In this document: positions 33,332 through 44,069 of the stretch, in pieces | Layout: every line of letters starts with the position of its first letter | Position numbering within the stretch: position 1 is the first letter of the stretch | Source: Mycobacterium parmense | Lineage (GTDB): Bacteria > Actinomycetota > Actinomycetes > Mycobacteriales > Mycobacteriaceae | Assembly (NCBI RefSeq): GCF_010730575.1 | Contig: NZ_AP022614.1 | Coordinates: forward strand, 1,488,001-1,552,000 | Direction: 5' to 3' | DNA: 64,000 nucleotides | Made by a program: the position numbers and the translations under genes | Notes under the pieces: generated by a model | The model's database searches: none | Seen by the model: the letters and a program-made list of their open reading frames with translations, nothing else | What the model was told of the DNA's origin: nothing

Positions 33332-34150
33332 TCACTTGACGGGCTGAGCGTATTGGTGCGGTTTTGGTTGTCGCAAGGTGGCGACGTCGACCCGGTCGGC
33401 CTGCTGGACCACCATCCGGGCGCCGACGCGCTTGATGCTGTCCTCGGCCCCGCCGGGAATGTTCATCGCGGCGGCCAGCGTCGGCGGATCGCCAATCGCC
33501 AGAATCGAATACGGCGGCGCGAGCGTCTTGCTGTCGATGATCAACGAGCCCGGAGTTCCCACCACCCACGTATCGACACCGACCCGCACCGACTCGTGCG
33601 CGTCGTTGATCTCGACCGCCTCGGCGCCGGCGGCGCGCAGCTCGTTGATCACGTCCAGCATCGCCTCGGGCGACACGCCGGGGCCCGGGTCGTCGATCGT
33701 GATCGTGACGCCCGGCCCGGTGGCGCCCACGGCGCCCACCAGGATGGAAAGCGCCGCAAGTCGGGCCCGTGCGCTCTGGATCGCGGCCTGATCGTTGTTG
33801 CCCGACGCCTGCAGCGCGTTGAGCGTGTTCTGCAGCTCGCCCACCTCGGTGTTCAGCGTGGCTTCGCGCTGCCGCAACGAATCCAGCAGCACCAGCAGGT
33901 CGGCGGGCCGCGCGGTGTCCAGCGAATCACCCGACTCGGTCTGCCGGACCTGGGTGACGATCGCGACGCCCAGCAGCAGGCACAGCACCACCGCCAGGGT
34001 CCCGAACATCATCCGGGAGCGCCCGCTGCGAGTCGGCCCGGACGACCCGCTGCGATGCACCGAGCCGATCTCCGGGCGCGGGGTTCGGGGCGGCAGTTCG
34101 TGGCGGCCCCGGTGGTTGTCGCCGGCGGGGGCCGACGGGTTGTCGCTCAC
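33332..34150 (-). CDS. DUF881 membrane protein (Rv1825 homologue)
   Basis: 272 residues: a Pro/Arg-rich cytoplasmic N-terminus, one membrane helix (MMFGTLAVVLCLLLGVAIVTQV, about 45-67), a coiled-coil stretch (LVLLDSLRQREATLNTEVGELQ) and a DUF881 domain with the PGVTITIDDPGPGVSPE motif. The DUF881-sbp-DUF881-pgsA2 cluster is conserved in actinobacteria, and related proteins are associated with division or sporulation genes. The exact role is unknown. GTG start at 34150, 15 bp from the sbp gene. Confidence 0.85.
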   Translation of the reverse strand: MSDNPSAPAGDNHRGRHELPPRTPRPEIGSVHRSGSSGPTRSGRSRMMFGTLAVVLCLLLGVAIVTQVRQTESGDSLDTARPADLLVLLDSLRQREATLNTEVGELQNTLNALQASGNNDQAAIQSARARLAALSILVGAVGATGPGVTITIDDPGPGVSPEAMLDVINELRAAGAEAVEINDAHESVRVGVDTWVVGTPGSLIIDSKTLAPPYSILAIGDPPTLAAAMNIPGGAEDSIKRVGARMVVQQADRVDVATLRQPKPHQYAQPVK

Positions 34151-34165
34151 GAGGGCCTCATCGGG

Positions 34166-34498
34166 TCACGCCCCGAACAGCCGGCGTCGCAGGGCCGCGG
34201 CGTTGCCGAAGATCCGGATGCCCAGCACCACGATGATGGCGGTGGACAGCTGGGTGCCGACGCCCAGCTGGTCGCCGACGTAGACGATCAGCGCGGCCAC
34301 GAAAACGTTGAACACGAACGAGATCACGAACACTTTCGGGTCGAAGATCCGTTCCAGGTAGGCGCGCAGGCCGCCGAACACCGCGTCGAGCGCCGCGACC
34401 ACCGCGATCGGCAGGTACGGCGCGACGACCTCCGGCACCGCCGGATGGAAAACGAGTCCCAGCACGATGCCGATCGCCAGCGCAGCGATGCCGATCAC
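34166..34498 (-). CDS. Small basic membrane protein (DUF1290/sbp, Rv1824 homologue)
   Basis: 110 residues with three hydrophobic segments (IAALAIGIVLGLVFHPAVP, LPIAVVAALDAVFGGLRAYLE, VFVISFVFNVFVAALIVYVGDQLG) and a basic C-terminal tail RRRLF. This matches the sbp family found beside ftsZ-region or pgsA genes in Gram-positive bacteria. It sits between two DUF881 proteins and is probably part of one membrane complex with them. Start ATG at 34498; Rv1824 is slightly longer. Confidence 0.85.
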   Translation of the reverse strand: MIGIAALAIGIVLGLVFHPAVPEVVAPYLPIAVVAALDAVFGGLRAYLERIFDPKVFVISFVFNVFVAALIVYVGDQLGVGTQLSTAIIVVLGIRIFGNAAALRRRLFGA

Positions 34499-34553
34499 GC
34501 GGGCGCTCCCATCCGCGGGCGAGGCAGGTGCGGCGGTGTGGTGAGGTCATTTC

Positions 34554-35480
34554 TCACTGTGGCCCAATCTGCTTGGCGAACTTGACATCCCGGATCGATC
34601 CCGCGGGAACCGAAAGCCCGTCGGCGACATCAACGGTAACGACGACACCGTAGGAGATCTGCAGCAGCCGGAGGCGCTGCATACCGGGACTGTTGTCGAA
34701 GGCATCGCGCATCGCGTGCGGCGGCCCGACCGCCAGGATCGTGTACGGGCTGCTGGTCGGGGTGTTGTCGACCAGGATGGCGCCGCCGGCCTGCCGGATG
34801 GTCACGTTCGGCCCGATCCGCGCCCCCCCGACCGAGATCGCCTCGGCGCCGCTCGCCCACAGCGAGTTGACGACGAGCTGCAGGTCGCGGTCCAGGATGA
34901 TCTGGCGGCTGCCGCTCACCCGCTGCTTGGACACGTCGGAAAGGTTCGGGCCGGCGCCCGGATCGGTCACGGTCACCTTCAGGCCGGGGCCGATGACCGG
35001 CGTGCTGGCCGCCGCCAGGCTCAGCGCGTCGAGGCTCTCCAGCAGGCGCCGCCCTTCGGCGTCGTGGGTCAGCGCGAGGCGCTGGACGTCGTCGACCCGG
35101 CTCGACAGCTCGCCGCGCCGCTGAGCGAGCTTGGCGGTGTCCGACTCGGTGGACCGCACGGTGCGCACCAGCAATTGCTGGGCGGTGCGCACACCGGGCG
35201 CGACGGAGCGGGCCTGCGCGACGGCGGCGGCGAAGACGGTGGCGATCAGCAACGCCGCCAGGGCCTGCCAGAGCCAGCCGAGGGCGCGGTCTCTGCCGCC
35301 GGGCGGTGCGGCGGCATCGGAGCGCCTGGCGGCCGCCGCGGCGTAGCCGGGATCGAGATGTTCCGACAGCAGTGCGCGCAGCAGCGAGGGCACCGGGATC
35401 AGTTGGGGCCGCGACGCCACGTGGGCGCTGCGCCCCGCGTTGGGGTCGTAGCCGCCGAGCAGCCGGTCGCCGTCAACCAT
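34554..35480 (-). CDS. DUF881 membrane protein (Rv1823 homologue)
   Basis: 308 residues: a cytoplasmic N-terminus with [21 protein letters not shown], one membrane helix ([24 protein letters not shown], about 67-90), a coiled-coil segment, then DUF881 with [15 protein letters not shown]. It is a paralogue of the protein encoded two genes downstream. The ATG at 35480 overlaps the pgsA2 end by eight bases, showing operon coupling. Confidence 0.87.
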   Translation of the reverse strand: MVDGDRLLGGYDPNAGRSAHVASRPQLIPVPSLLRALLSEHLDPGYAAAAARRSDAAAPPGGRDRALGWLWQALAALLIATVFAAAVAQARSVAPGVRTAQQLLVRTVRSTESDTAKLAQRRGELSSRVDDVQRLALTHDAEGRRLLESLDALSLAAASTPVIGPGLKVTVTDPGAGPNLSDVSKQRVSGSRQIILDRDLQLVVNSLWASGAEAISVGGARIGPNVTIRQAGGAILVDNTPTSSPYTILAVGPPHAMRDAFDNSPGMQRLRLLQISYGVVVTVDVADGLSVPAGSIRDVKFAKQIGPQ

Positions 35481-36102
35481 GCTCGCCCGCTTCCGGCGCT
35501 ACCGGCTGACGGGCGCGACCCCCCAGCTTCGGCATGCGGCGCATCACCAGGGTCAGCTGGACCGCGTACTGCACGAACGACCAGAGGTAGGCGTAGATCC
35601 CCCAGATCAGGAAGGCCCAGCCGCAGGCCCCGATCACCCGGCTCCACAGCGAGTCCCACGTTCCCAGCAACACCAGCGGGAAGCCGGACATCAGCGCGAA
35701 GGTCGCGGCCTTGCCGATGTAGGTGACCGGCAGCGCCGACAGGCCGCGGCTGCGCAGCAGCGGCAGCGTCGCCGCCAGCAACCCGTCGCGCACCAGCAGG
35801 GCGACGACGAACCACCACGGCACGATCCCGTCCAGCGCGAGCACGACCGGGACGGTCACCATGTACAGCCGGTCGACCGCCGGGTCCAGCAGGACGCCGA
35901 GCCGTGAGGACTGGTTGAGCGTCCGGGCGATTTTGCCGTCCGCCCAGTCCGAAGCGCCGCTGAACATCAGCACGCCGACCGCCCAACCGTTCGCATGCGC
36001 GACCAGCAGGACGTAGACGAACACCGGGATCAGCGCCAGGCGGATGGCGCTCAGCGCGTTGGGCACCGTCAGCACGCGGTCGGGCGGAAGCGCGGGCTCC
36101 AT
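35473..36102 (-). CDS. pgsA2: CDP-alcohol phosphatidyltransferase (PgsA2)
   Basis: Membrane enzyme transferring a phosphatidyl group from CDP-diacylglycerol to an alcohol, annotated as a phosphatidylglycerophosphate or cardiolipin synthase-type enzyme in mycobacteria. The family signature DWADGKIAR-(8)-GVLLDPAVD is complete with all metal-binding Asp residues (about residues 56-81). The 209-residue length equals Rv1822. Five or six membrane segments. Start ATG at 36102; the much longer open frame upstream is shadow over secA2. Coupled to the downstream DUF881 gene. Confidence 0.92.
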   Translation of the reverse strand: MEPALPPDRVLTVPNALSAIRLALIPVFVYVLLVAHANGWAVGVLMFSGASDWADGKIARTLNQSSRLGVLLDPAVDRLYMVTVPVVLALDGIVPWWFVVALLVRDGLLAATLPLLRSRGLSALPVTYIGKAATFALMSGFPLVLLGTWDSLWSRVIGACGWAFLIWGIYAYLWSFVQYAVQLTLVMRRMPKLGGRARQPVAPEAGEHG

Positions 36103-36126
36103 GAGCCGTGACCTTAACGCAACGCC

Positions 36127-36180
36127 GAGTGTGCGGCTGGCCGCACGCTCGAGCTCGAGTGTGCGGCCAGCCGCACGCTC
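36127..36180. terminator. Nested palindrome, probable secA2 terminator
   Basis: Two 16-base palindrome-like arms (GTGCGGCTGGCCGCAC and GTGCGGCCAGCCGCAC) flank GCTCGAGCTCGAGT. The second arm is the exact reverse complement of the first, so they can form either two small hairpins or one large cruciform. It lies between secA2 and pgsA2, just after the secA2 stop on the minus strand. Confidence 0.7.
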
Positions 36181-36191
36181 GGCGGCTCGGC

Positions 36192-38525
36192 CTAGCGGAA
36201 CACCCCGGGCAGGCTCAGCGTCGACAGCGTGTCGTCGGACAGCGGGTTGTCGTTGACCATGTAGGTCCACGTCGACGTCGGCCGGGCCAGCTTCGACAGG
36301 TCCAGCCCCGGCTCCTCGTCGAGGACGTTCGCGGTCTCGAAGGTCTGCTGCGCGGCCTCGATCGCGTCGGCGGCCAGCGACGCGAAGGCGTCGACCGCCA
36401 TTCGGTGGAACTCGTCGAGCGGATTCTGCCGCCCGAGCGCGCGCAGGTGGATGCTCTCGCGGATGTCGGCCAGATAAGCCAGGTGGTCGGCCCAGCCCCG
36501 GTCGAGGTGGTACAGCATGATCAGCCGGCAGATCTTCTCGAGCTGTTCCTCGGAGAGCTCCCCGGAGAGCTCCTCGTACCGGTCGGGTGCCAGCTCGGCG
36601 AGCTCCTCGCGTGCGGTCGCGGTGCGCAGCAACGTGTTTCGCCGGTCGACGATGATGGCGCGCTGCTGGGCGATCAACTGGTTGTAGCGCCACGTGTTGG
36701 CATGCACGTCCAGCATCCGGCCTTCGGCGACGCGCTGGGCGTGGTCGAGCAGACCGGCCGCCTTGGGGCTCACGATCCGGCCGTCCCCGGCTTCCGGGTC
36801 GGTCTGCATGGGCAGCTTGTTCTGGTCGAGGTTGGCCGCGACGACGTCGTCCTCCCAGCTGGAGAAGAAGACCGTCGACCCGGGGTCGCCCTGCCGCCCG
36901 GCCCGCCCGCGCAACTGGTTGTCCAGCCGCTCGGTGTGGTGGCGGCCGGTGCCGACGACGTGCAGCCCACCGAGGTCGGCGACCCGGTCGTGGTCGCTTT
37001 CGTCGGACCCCCCGAGGCGGATATCGGTGCCGCGGCCGGCCATCTGGGTGGACACGGTGATCCTGCCGTACTCGCCGGCCTCGGCGATCACCTTGGCCTC
37101 CTCCGCGTCGTTCTTGGCGTTGAGGACGACGGCGGGCACGCCGCGGCGCAGCAGCCGCTCGTGGATCTCCTCGGACTCGGCCACGTCGCGGGTGCCGACC
37201 AGCACGGGCTGACCGGTCTCGTGCACCTCGGCGATGTGGTCGACGATCGCGTCGTTCTTGGCGGCGGCGGTGATGTAGACCCGGTCGGACTCGTCCTCGC
37301 GAATGTTGGGTTTGTTCGGCGGGATCGGGGACACCCCGAGCTTGTAGAACTGGCGCAGCTGCTCGCCGGCGGCCAGCGCGGTGCCGGTCATCCCGCACAC
37401 CGTCGCGTAGCGGTTGATCAGCGCCTGCACGGTGATGGTGTCGAGCACCTCGCCGGTTTCGGTGGTCTCGATGCCCTCCTTCGCCTCGACGGCCGCCTGC
37501 AGGCCGTCGGGCCAGCGCTGCAGTTGCGCGATGCGTCCGCGCGAGGAGTTGATCAGGTGCACCGCGTCGTCCCGGACGATGTAGTGCACGTCGCGCTGCA
37601 GCAGCACGTGGGCGTGCAGCGCCACGTTGACCTCGGTCAGGGTGGTGCCGACGTGCTCCTCGGAGTACAGGTCGATGCCGCCGAGCGCCTTCTCGACCTT
37701 GCGCGCGCCGACGTCGGTGAGGTGCACGTTGCGGCTGTCGGAGTCGGTCTCGTAGTCGCAGGCGGCATCCAGCTTGCCGACGAGCTCGATGATCTCCAGC
37801 CGCGGCGTCTCGCGGTGGGTGGTGCCGGCGAGCACCAGCGGCACCAACGCCTCGTCGACGAGGACCGAGTCGGCCTCGTCGATCAGGGCCACGTCGGGGT
37901 TGGGCGACACCAGGTCGTCGACGTCGGTGACCAGCTGATCGCGCAGTACGTCGAAGCCGATCTCGTTGACCGAGGCGTAGGTGACATCGCAGCCGTAGGC
38001 GGCGCGGCGCTCTTCGCTCGTCGACTCGGCGGTGATCCAGCCGACCGTCAGCCCCATCGCCTCGATGAGCGGGCCCATCCACTCCGCGTCGCGCCGGGCC
38101 AGGTAATCGTTGATGGTCACCACGTGCACGTGCCGACCCGCCAGCGCATAACCGGCCGCGGCGATGGCGCCGGACAGCGTTTTGCCTTCGCCCGTCGCCA
38201 TTTCGATCACGTCGCCCGCGAGCATCCGCAGCGCCCCGAGCAGCTGCACGTCGAACGGGCGCAGCGTGGTCGCCCTATCGGCCGCCTCGCGGGCGATCGC
38301 GAGGAACTGGGAGATGTCGTCGGACTCGGCAAGGTCGTCGAGCCTGAGCAACCCGGCCGCCTTGCGCAGCTGCTCGTCGGTGAGCTCGGCGGCTTCCTTG
38401 TCGTAATCCGACGACTCGGTGACCTGGGTGAGCGAGCGGCTGCGGTTCTTTTCGGTACTGGCTCCCAGCAGTCGCCAGAATCGGCTGGTCAGGCGTCCCG
38501 GTTGGGTACGGGTGGTCTTTGGCAC
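36192..38525 (-). CDS. secA2: Accessory Sec translocase ATPase SecA2
   Basis: Second SecA of mycobacteria. It powers export of a subset of proteins, including SodA-type and solute-binding proteins, with roles in macrophage survival. The 777-residue product has Walker A TGEGKT at 111-116, the DEAD-type [15 protein letters not shown] motif, and motif [17 protein letters not shown]. It is shorter than SecA1 (over 900 aa) and lacks the Cys-rich zinc C-terminus and much of the helical wing domain, as expected. GTG start at 38525. Stands alone between palindromic intergenic elements. Confidence 0.95.
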   Translation of the reverse strand: MPKTTRTQPGRLTSRFWRLLGASTEKNRSRSLTQVTESSDYDKEAAELTDEQLRKAAGLLRLDDLAESDDISQFLAIAREAADRATTLRPFDVQLLGALRMLAGDVIEMATGEGKTLSGAIAAAGYALAGRHVHVVTINDYLARRDAEWMGPLIEAMGLTVGWITAESTSEERRAAYGCDVTYASVNEIGFDVLRDQLVTDVDDLVSPNPDVALIDEADSVLVDEALVPLVLAGTTHRETPRLEIIELVGKLDAACDYETDSDSRNVHLTDVGARKVEKALGGIDLYSEEHVGTTLTEVNVALHAHVLLQRDVHYIVRDDAVHLINSSRGRIAQLQRWPDGLQAAVEAKEGIETTETGEVLDTITVQALINRYATVCGMTGTALAAGEQLRQFYKLGVSPIPPNKPNIREDESDRVYITAAAKNDAIVDHIAEVHETGQPVLVGTRDVAESEEIHERLLRRGVPAVVLNAKNDAEEAKVIAEAGEYGRITVSTQMAGRGTDIRLGGSDESDHDRVADLGGLHVVGTGRHHTERLDNQLRGRAGRQGDPGSTVFFSSWEDDVVAANLDQNKLPMQTDPEAGDGRIVSPKAAGLLDHAQRVAEGRMLDVHANTWRYNQLIAQQRAIIVDRRNTLLRTATAREELAELAPDRYEELSGELSEEQLEKICRLIMLYHLDRGWADHLAYLADIRESIHLRALGRQNPLDEFHRMAVDAFASLAADAIEAAQQTFETANVLDEEPGLDLSKLARPTSTWTYMVNDNPLSDDTLSTLSLPGVFR

Positions 38526-38554
38526 AGGTCAACGGTACGCGAGCCACCACCTCC

Positions 38555-38610
38555 GCGAGCGTGCGTGTTTGCCCGCGGCACGCCGGGCCGAGGCGCGCGT
38601 CTGCGCGCGC
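38555..38610. repeat. Dispersed GCGAGCGTGCGTGTT intergenic element, copy 2
   Basis: GCGAGCGTGCGTGTT at 38555-38569 is identical to the copy at 29825 and is followed by GCCCGCGGC and GGCGCGCGTCTGCGCGCGCCC-type complementary sequence (short stem). It lies between ilvG and secA2, both on the minus strand. Confidence 0.5.
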
Positions 38611-38626
38611 CCGCGGTCCGCCCGGA

Positions 38627-40270
38627 TCAGGCCAGGTTCGAGCGGCGAGGGTAGGCGACGGCCGGATCGGTGAGCACGTTGACGACGGCGGGCTGGCCGC
38701 TGGCGAACGCGCGTTCCAGTGCGGGCCGCAGCTCGCTGGGCGCGGACACCAGCTCGCCGTGGCCGCCGAGCGCGCGCGCCACCTCGTCGTAGCGCGTGCC
38801 CGGGCGCAGCTCGGCGACCACCGAGTAGCCGTACAACGCCTCCATGGGGTGTTTCTCCAGACCCCAGATCCCGTTGTTGCCGATCACCGACACCACCGGC
38901 ACGTTGTGCCGGACGAGCGTGTCCCACTCCATGCCGCTGAAGCCGAACGCGCCGTCGCCCTGCAGCAGGACCACCTGCCGGTCCGGGTGGGCCAGCTTGG
39001 CGGCCAGGGCGTAGCCGGGTCCGGAGCCCAGGCAGCCGAACGGCCCACTGTCCAGCCAGCAGCCGGGCGCGTAGCTGTCGATCACCCGGCCGGCGTAGGA
39101 CCCGAAGTCCCCGGCGTCGATCACCACGATGGCGTCGCGGTCCAGCAGCGGCGCCAGCTCGGCGTACACCCGCATCGGGTGCAGCGGCACCCGGTCGTCG
39201 CCGAGCTCGGCGATCTCCAGGCCGCGCGCCGCGGTCTCGGCGGTCCGCAGGGCGTCGATCCAGTCCTCGTGATCGGTCCCGCCGGCTCCGGCCAGCGCCG
39301 TGAGGGCGGACGTGAGGTCACCGTAGAGCTCGGCCTCGACCGGGCGGGGGCGGTGGCGGACGGGTTCGGCACGATCGGCCACGACAAGCTTGGTTTCGGA
39401 GCCGAACACCGCGCCGAAGCCCAGGCGGAAGTCCATCGGCACGCCGACGATCAGCGCAACGTCGGCCTCCCCCAGTGCCTTTCCCCGCACCCGCGAGAAC
39501 GCCATCGGGTGGTCGGCGGGCACCACCCCGCGGGCCATCCCGTTCATCAACACCGGGATCCGCAGCTCCTCGGCGAGCCGCAGCAGCGCCGCCTCGCCGT
39601 GCCCCCACCAGACGTTGGTGCCGGCCATGATCACCGGTCGCCGGGCCGCGGCGAGCAGGCCGACGGCCCGGTCGAGCGCGTCGCCGTCGGGAGCCGGCCC
39701 GGGCGGCAGGTCGGTGAGGGCGCCGGGGCGGCCGTCATCGTCGGCGGGAGAGAACGCGTAGTCCATCGGGAAGTCGACGAAGCCCACGCCCGACGGCGCG
39801 CCGACGGCGGCGCGCAGCGCCTCGTCCACCAGGCGGCCGGCGTCGCCGGGCGACTGCGCGGTGGCGGCGAAGCGGGCCAGCGGAGCCACGAACGGCACGT
39901 GGTCGATCTCCTGCAGCGATCCCATGCCCCACCGCAGCGCGGGTGCCCGGCCGCCCAACACCACCAGCGGCGACTGGTTCTGCTGCGCCGCCGCCATCGC
40001 GCTCATGCCGTTGGTGATGCCCGGCCCCGCGGTGAGCGCGGCCACCCCCGGCACCCTGGTCACCTTCGACCACCCCTCGGCGGCGAAGGTCGCGGTCTGC
40101 TCGTGCCGGGTGTCGACGAGCCTGATGCCCTCCGCGCGGCAGCCGTCGTAGACCGAGAACAGGTGGCCGCCCGACAGCGTGAAGAGGGTGTCGACGCCGC
40201 CGGCCTTGAGCCGCCGGGCGATCAACCGGCCGGCGTGCAATGTCTGGGTCGTGGCGGCGTCGGTAGTCAT
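38627..40270 (-). CDS. ilvG: Acetolactate synthase-like ThDP enzyme IlvG
   Basis: 547-residue thiamine-diphosphate enzyme of the acetohydroxyacid synthase large-subunit family (Rv1820 homologue). N-terminal pyrimidine-binding motif: [17 protein letters not shown] with the catalytic Glu position occupied by E in HEQ. The C-terminal ThDP motif begins [19 protein letters not shown] with the expected GDG and a Met-Glu variant of the usual NN. No regulatory small subunit is nearby. Sequence features point to an oxalyl/acetolactate-type decarboxylase or synthase. The exact reaction is uncertain, as for Rv1820. ATG start at 40270. Confidence 0.85.
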   Translation of the reverse strand: MTTDAATTQTLHAGRLIARRLKAGGVDTLFTLSGGHLFSVYDGCRAEGIRLVDTRHEQTATFAAEGWSKVTRVPGVAALTAGPGITNGMSAMAAAQQNQSPLVVLGGRAPALRWGMGSLQEIDHVPFVAPLARFAATAQSPGDAGRLVDEALRAAVGAPSGVGFVDFPMDYAFSPADDDGRPGALTDLPPGPAPDGDALDRAVGLLAAARRPVIMAGTNVWWGHGEAALLRLAEELRIPVLMNGMARGVVPADHPMAFSRVRGKALGEADVALIVGVPMDFRLGFGAVFGSETKLVVADRAEPVRHRPRPVEAELYGDLTSALTALAGAGGTDHEDWIDALRTAETAARGLEIAELGDDRVPLHPMRVYAELAPLLDRDAIVVIDAGDFGSYAGRVIDSYAPGCWLDSGPFGCLGSGPGYALAAKLAHPDRQVVLLQGDGAFGFSGMEWDTLVRHNVPVVSVIGNNGIWGLEKHPMEALYGYSVVAELRPGTRYDEVARALGGHGELVSAPSELRPALERAFASGQPAVVNVLTDPAVAYPRRSNLA

Positions 40271-40364
40271 GACCGCAGCCTAGCCAGCCGCGTCAGGTAC
40301 CTTCGCCGAAGGATTTGAAGTTGAGGAGCCGCACGGACACCTCGACCGTAAGGAGAAACCGACC

Positions 40365-42284
40365 TTGGGCCCGAAGCCTTTCAAGCCGTCGATCGACTGG
40401 GCCCAAGCGCCCATGGATTCTCTGCGGTGGGTCGCCATCGCCTGGGTTGTCAGCGCCGTCTGCCTCGTCGTCGTGCTGTTTGCGTTCAGGTACCTCACGC
40501 CGTGGGGAAAGCAGTTCTGGCGCATCACCCGCGGCTACTTCGTCGGCACCCAGAGCATCGGCGTGTGGCTGATGCTGGGTGTCCTGCTGCTCTCGGTGCT
40601 GCTCTCGGTGCGGCTGATGGTGCTGCTCAGCTATCAGGGCAACGACTTGTACACGTCGGTGCAGAAAGCCGTGCAGGGCGTCGCGTCCGGCAACGACGCC
40701 GTCAAAGAGTCTGGCATTCATGGCTTTTGGATGTCGATCCTGATCTTCAGCATTCTGGCGACCCTCTACGTCATCCGGTTCATGGTCGACATCTACCTGA
40801 CCCAGCGCTTCATCATCGCGTGGCGCATCTGGCTGACGGCGCACCTCACCGACGACTGGCTCGAGGGCAAGGCCTACTACCGGGACCTGTTCATCGACCA
40901 CACCATCGACAACCCCGACCAGCGCATTCAGCAGGACATCGACATCTTCACCGCCAACGCCGGCGGCACCCCGAACATCCCGTCCAACGGGACGGGGACC
41001 ACGCTGCTGTTCGGCGCGGTCAACGCGGTCGCGTCGGTGATCTCGTTCGCCGCGATCCTGTGGAATCTCTCCGGCAACCTGACGCTCCTGGGCTTCGACC
41101 TCCCGCGCGCGATGTTCTGGACCGTTCTGGTCTACGTCTTCATCGCGACGGTGGTCGCGATCTGGCTGGGACATCCGCTGATCTGGCTGAGCTTCAACAA
41201 CGAGAAGCTCAACGCCGCGTTCCGGTATGCGTTGGTGCGGCTGCGCGATGCCGCGGAGGCGGTCGGCTTCTACCGCGGTGAGCGCGTCGAGCGGGCGCAG
41301 CTGTGGCGCCGCTTCACCCCGATCATCGACAACTACCGCAAGTTCGTCCGCCGGACCATCATCTTCAACGGCTGGAACTGGTCGGTGTCGCAGGCGATCG
41401 TCCCGCTGCCGTGGGTGATTCAGGCTCCGCGGCTGTTCGCCGGCCGGATCGACTTCGGCGACGTCGGCCAGAGCGCCACGGCGTTCGGCAACATCCAGGA
41501 CTCGCTGTCGTTCTTCCGCAACAACTACGACGCGTTCGCGGCGTTCCGGGCGGCGATCATCCGGTTGCACGGGCTGGTCGACGCCAACTCCCGCGGCCGC
41601 GCGCTGCCGACGATGCTGGTCAAGCCGAGCGAGGAGTCGGCCGTCGAGCTCCGCGACGTCGAGGTGCGCACGCCGACTGGAGACCGCCTCATCGACCCGC
41701 TCGACGTGCAACTGGACGAGGGTGGGTCGCTGGTGATCACCGGACGCTCGGGCGCCGGCAAGACCACGCTGCTGCGCAGCCTCGCCGAGCTGTGGCCGTA
41801 CGCGTCCGGGACGTTGTGCCGGCCCGACGGCGACAACGCGACGATGTTCCTGTCGCAGCTGCCGTATGTGCCGCTGGGCAGCCTGCGCACCGTGGTGTGC
41901 TACCCGAACTCGCCCGACGGCATCACCGACGATCACCTGCGTGACGTGTTGACCAAGGTCGCGCTGGCGCCGCTGATGAACAGGCTCGACGAGGAGCAGG
42001 ACTGGGCCCGGGTGCTCTCACCGGGCGAGCAGCAGCGCGTCGCGTTCGCGCGCATCCTGCTCACCAAACCCAAGGCTGTCTTCCTCGACGAGGCCACGTC
42101 GGCGCTCGACGAGGGGCTGGAATTCGCGCTCTATCAACTGGTACGCAGCGAGCTGCCGGACTGCGTGATCGTCAGCGTCAGCCACCGGCCGACGGTGGAA
42201 CAGCATCATCAGCAACAACTCGAGCTGTTGGGCGGCGGCCCGTGGCGGTTGGGTCCCGTCGAGAGCGAGCCCGCTGGGGTCTAG
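40365..42284 (+). CDS. bacA: BacA/SbmA-like ABC transporter (Rv1819c homologue)
   Basis: 639 residues, same length as Rv1819c, which imports hydrophilic compounds including cobalamin, bleomycin and antimicrobial peptides through a large water-filled cavity. The N-terminal half is an SbmA/BacA membrane domain with six helices. The C-terminal nucleotide-binding domain has Walker [10 protein letters not shown], signature [15 protein letters not shown] and Walker [16 protein letters not shown] start at 40365 supported by AAGGAGA eight bases upstream. In M. tuberculosis the PE_PGRS33 gene follows; here a tandem repeat region does. Confidence 0.94.
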   Translation: MGPKPFKPSIDWAQAPMDSLRWVAIAWVVSAVCLVVVLFAFRYLTPWGKQFWRITRGYFVGTQSIGVWLMLGVLLLSVLLSVRLMVLLSYQGNDLYTSVQKAVQGVASGNDAVKESGIHGFWMSILIFSILATLYVIRFMVDIYLTQRFIIAWRIWLTAHLTDDWLEGKAYYRDLFIDHTIDNPDQRIQQDIDIFTANAGGTPNIPSNGTGTTLLFGAVNAVASVISFAAILWNLSGNLTLLGFDLPRAMFWTVLVYVFIATVVAIWLGHPLIWLSFNNEKLNAAFRYALVRLRDAAEAVGFYRGERVERAQLWRRFTPIIDNYRKFVRRTIIFNGWNWSVSQAIVPLPWVIQAPRLFAGRIDFGDVGQSATAFGNIQDSLSFFRNNYDAFAAFRAAIIRLHGLVDANSRGRALPTMLVKPSEESAVELRDVEVRTPTGDRLIDPLDVQLDEGGSLVITGRSGAGKTTLLRSLAELWPYASGTLCRPDGDNATMFLSQLPYVPLGSLRTVVCYPNSPDGITDDHLRDVLTKVALAPLMNRLDEEQDWARVLSPGEQQRVAFARILLTKPKAVFLDEATSALDEGLEFALYQLVRSELPDCVIVSVSHRPTVEQHHQQQLELLGGGPWRLGPVESEPAGV

Positions 42285-42324
42285 GGGTCTGCCACGGGCC
42301 GTCGCCCTCGAGCGCGGGCCGTCG

Positions 42325-42470
42325 GCTTTGCGTGTGCGCCTATGGCTCTGCGTGTGCGCGCAGGGCTTTGCGTGTGCGCCTATGGCTTTGCGTGTGCGCT
42401 CAGGGCGGCGTTCCTCGGCGTGTCGCCGCCGTGAGCGCACACCCGACGCCGTGAGCGCACACCCGACGCC
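42325..42470. repeat. 20-bp tandem repeats with complementary blocks between convergent genes
   Basis: Four 20-bp units of GCTTTGCGTGTGCGC(C/T)(T/C)A(T/G)G type at 42325, 42345, 42365 and 42385 form a higher-order 40-bp duplication. Two identical 20-bp units GTGAGCGCACACCCGACGCC follow at 42431 and 42451. GTGTGCGCTCA in the last unit of block one is the reverse complement of TGAGCGCACAC in block two, so hairpins can form. It probably acts as a bidirectional terminator for the convergent neighbours. Confidence 0.85.
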
Positions 42471-42494
42471 GGGGCCGACGAGGCCCGCGCGAAG

Positions 42495-43997
42495 CTACGA
42501 GCCCGCGGCCCGGCGCGCCGCGCGCGTTCCGGCGCGGCGGCCGAAGAATGAGCCCTCGCCGAGCTGCGTGCCGCTGGCGTAGCCCTTGCCGTCCTGGGCG
42601 AGGTTCGAGGCGCACGCCCCGGCCGCGTAGAGCCCCGGGATCACCGTGCCGTCGCCCCTTTGCACCTCGCCGTCGATGGTCACCGCCAGGCCGCCGATGG
42701 TGAACCCCGAGTACATCGCCCGGCCCAGCGACAGGTCGAACACCGCCCAAGGGCCATTGTCTTGTGGCGCAAGGTATTCCGGCTGCTTGTGGAAGTCCGG
42801 GTCTTCGCCGGCCGCCGCGAACTTGTTATAGCGCTCCAGGGTGGCCGCGAGGTTGCCCGCGGGAATGCCGAGCGCGGTCTCCATTTCGGCGACCGTCTCG
42901 TATCCGTCGAGGAACTTGATCAGCGGCATCTCGGGCATCTCGGTGTGTGCTTCGTCGACGATCAGGTACGCGGTCTGGTCCGGCTGCTCCAACACGAACG
43001 CCGACGTGCGCGAGTGATAGGAGTCCTCGGCGACGAAGCGCTTGCCCTCCTTGTTGACGATCACACCCGTCAGCAGGATCTCCGGCGGGTAGGCCGCCGC
43101 GGTGATGAACAGCTCGTCCATGTGCTTGGTCGCCCCGCCCGCCGAGACGCCCATCCGGATGGCCAGCCCGTCGTCGTGGGGATTGCCCAGAATGTAGGGC
43201 GCCACCAGGCCGTGGTGTTTGGTGCGACGCTCCTGGCCCAGCGCGGGGGTGTGCTCGGCGACCATGTCCGGGTTCATCGCGAAACCGCCCGCGGCGATGA
43301 TCACCGACTTGGCCTTGACGGCACCGGTCTCGGCGAAGCGCTTCCAGGCGACACCGACCACCGCGCCGTCGCCGTCCATGACCAGGTTGGTCGCCCCGGT
43401 CTCGTAGTGGACCTGCACCCCGAGGTCGGCGGCGCGCTTGACCAGCAGGTCGATCACCATCGCAGCACCGCCCAGCTCGCCGGGCACCGGGACCGAGTGC
43501 CCGCGCGGCGCGGGCTTGGCCTGTTCGCAAAAGGGCCATACCTTTTCGTTGCCCGTGTAGCTCAGGCCCTCGGTGCCCGGCGGGACGACCACCTTCCCGG
43601 GGTAGTAGCTCCGCTCGAACTCAAAGCCGAGACCCTCCAGCCAGTCGAAGTGCTCGACGCTCCCATCGCAGTAGGCGCGGATCTTGTCCAGTTCGGGCTC
43701 CCGCGACACTGCGACCAGGTACTTGTACATCTCCTCGGCGGAGTCCTGCTGACCGGTCGCCTCCTGAACCGCCGTTCCCCCGCCCAGGTAGAAGTGGCCA
43801 CCGGCCATCGAGGTGGTGCCGCCCGCCGCTGCGGCGCGCTCGAGTACCAGCACCCGCCCACCCGGCCCCAATTCCCGGGCCGCGCTGACCGCGGCGCAAC
43901 CACCGGCGATCCCGAAGCCGAGCACCACCACATCGACCTCATCGGACCAGGAGGTCACGTCGTCCGCGTTGACGGTCGCCGGTATCTCCGTGCTCAT
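42495..43997 (-). CDS. FAD-dependent fumarate reductase/3-ketosteroid dehydrogenase-type flavoprotein (Rv1817 homologue)
   Basis: 500-residue flavoprotein. The N-terminal FAD-binding motif is VVVLGFGIAGGCAAVSAAREL (GxGxxG, near residue 25), then GGTTSMAGGHFYLGGGT. The C-terminal FAD-closing segment is GDGTVIPGLYAAGACASNLAQ. The FAD_binding_2 family includes succinate dehydrogenase/fumarate reductase flavoproteins and 3-ketosteroid delta-1-dehydrogenases; the substrate cannot be assigned. The ATG at 43997 is preferred because AAGGAG lies eight bases upstream; GTG at 44006 would overlap that site. It follows the VOC gene on the same strand, probably an operon. Confidence 0.86.
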   Translation of the reverse strand: MSTEIPATVNADDVTSWSDEVDVVVLGFGIAGGCAAVSAARELGPGGRVLVLERAAAAGGTTSMAGGHFYLGGGTAVQEATGQQDSAEEMYKYLVAVSREPELDKIRAYCDGSVEHFDWLEGLGFEFERSYYPGKVVVPPGTEGLSYTGNEKVWPFCEQAKPAPRGHSVPVPGELGGAAMVIDLLVKRAADLGVQVHYETGATNLVMDGDGAVVGVAWKRFAETGAVKAKSVIIAAGGFAMNPDMVAEHTPALGQERRTKHHGLVAPYILGNPHDDGLAIRMGVSAGGATKHMDELFITAAAYPPEILLTGVIVNKEGKRFVAEDSYHSRTSAFVLEQPDQTAYLIVDEAHTEMPEMPLIKFLDGYETVAEMETALGIPAGNLAATLERYNKFAAAGEDPDFHKQPEYLAPQDNGPWAVFDLSLGRAMYSGFTIGGLAVTIDGEVQRGDGTVIPGLYAAGACASNLAQDGKGYASGTQLGEGSFFGRRAGTRAARRAAGS

Positions 43998-44069
43998 TGG
44001 CGCCACTCCTTTCCACCGCGTGCGGGAGGTCCCCCACGTCGCTGCGTTGTGCGCCGAGGCCGGCGCGGT

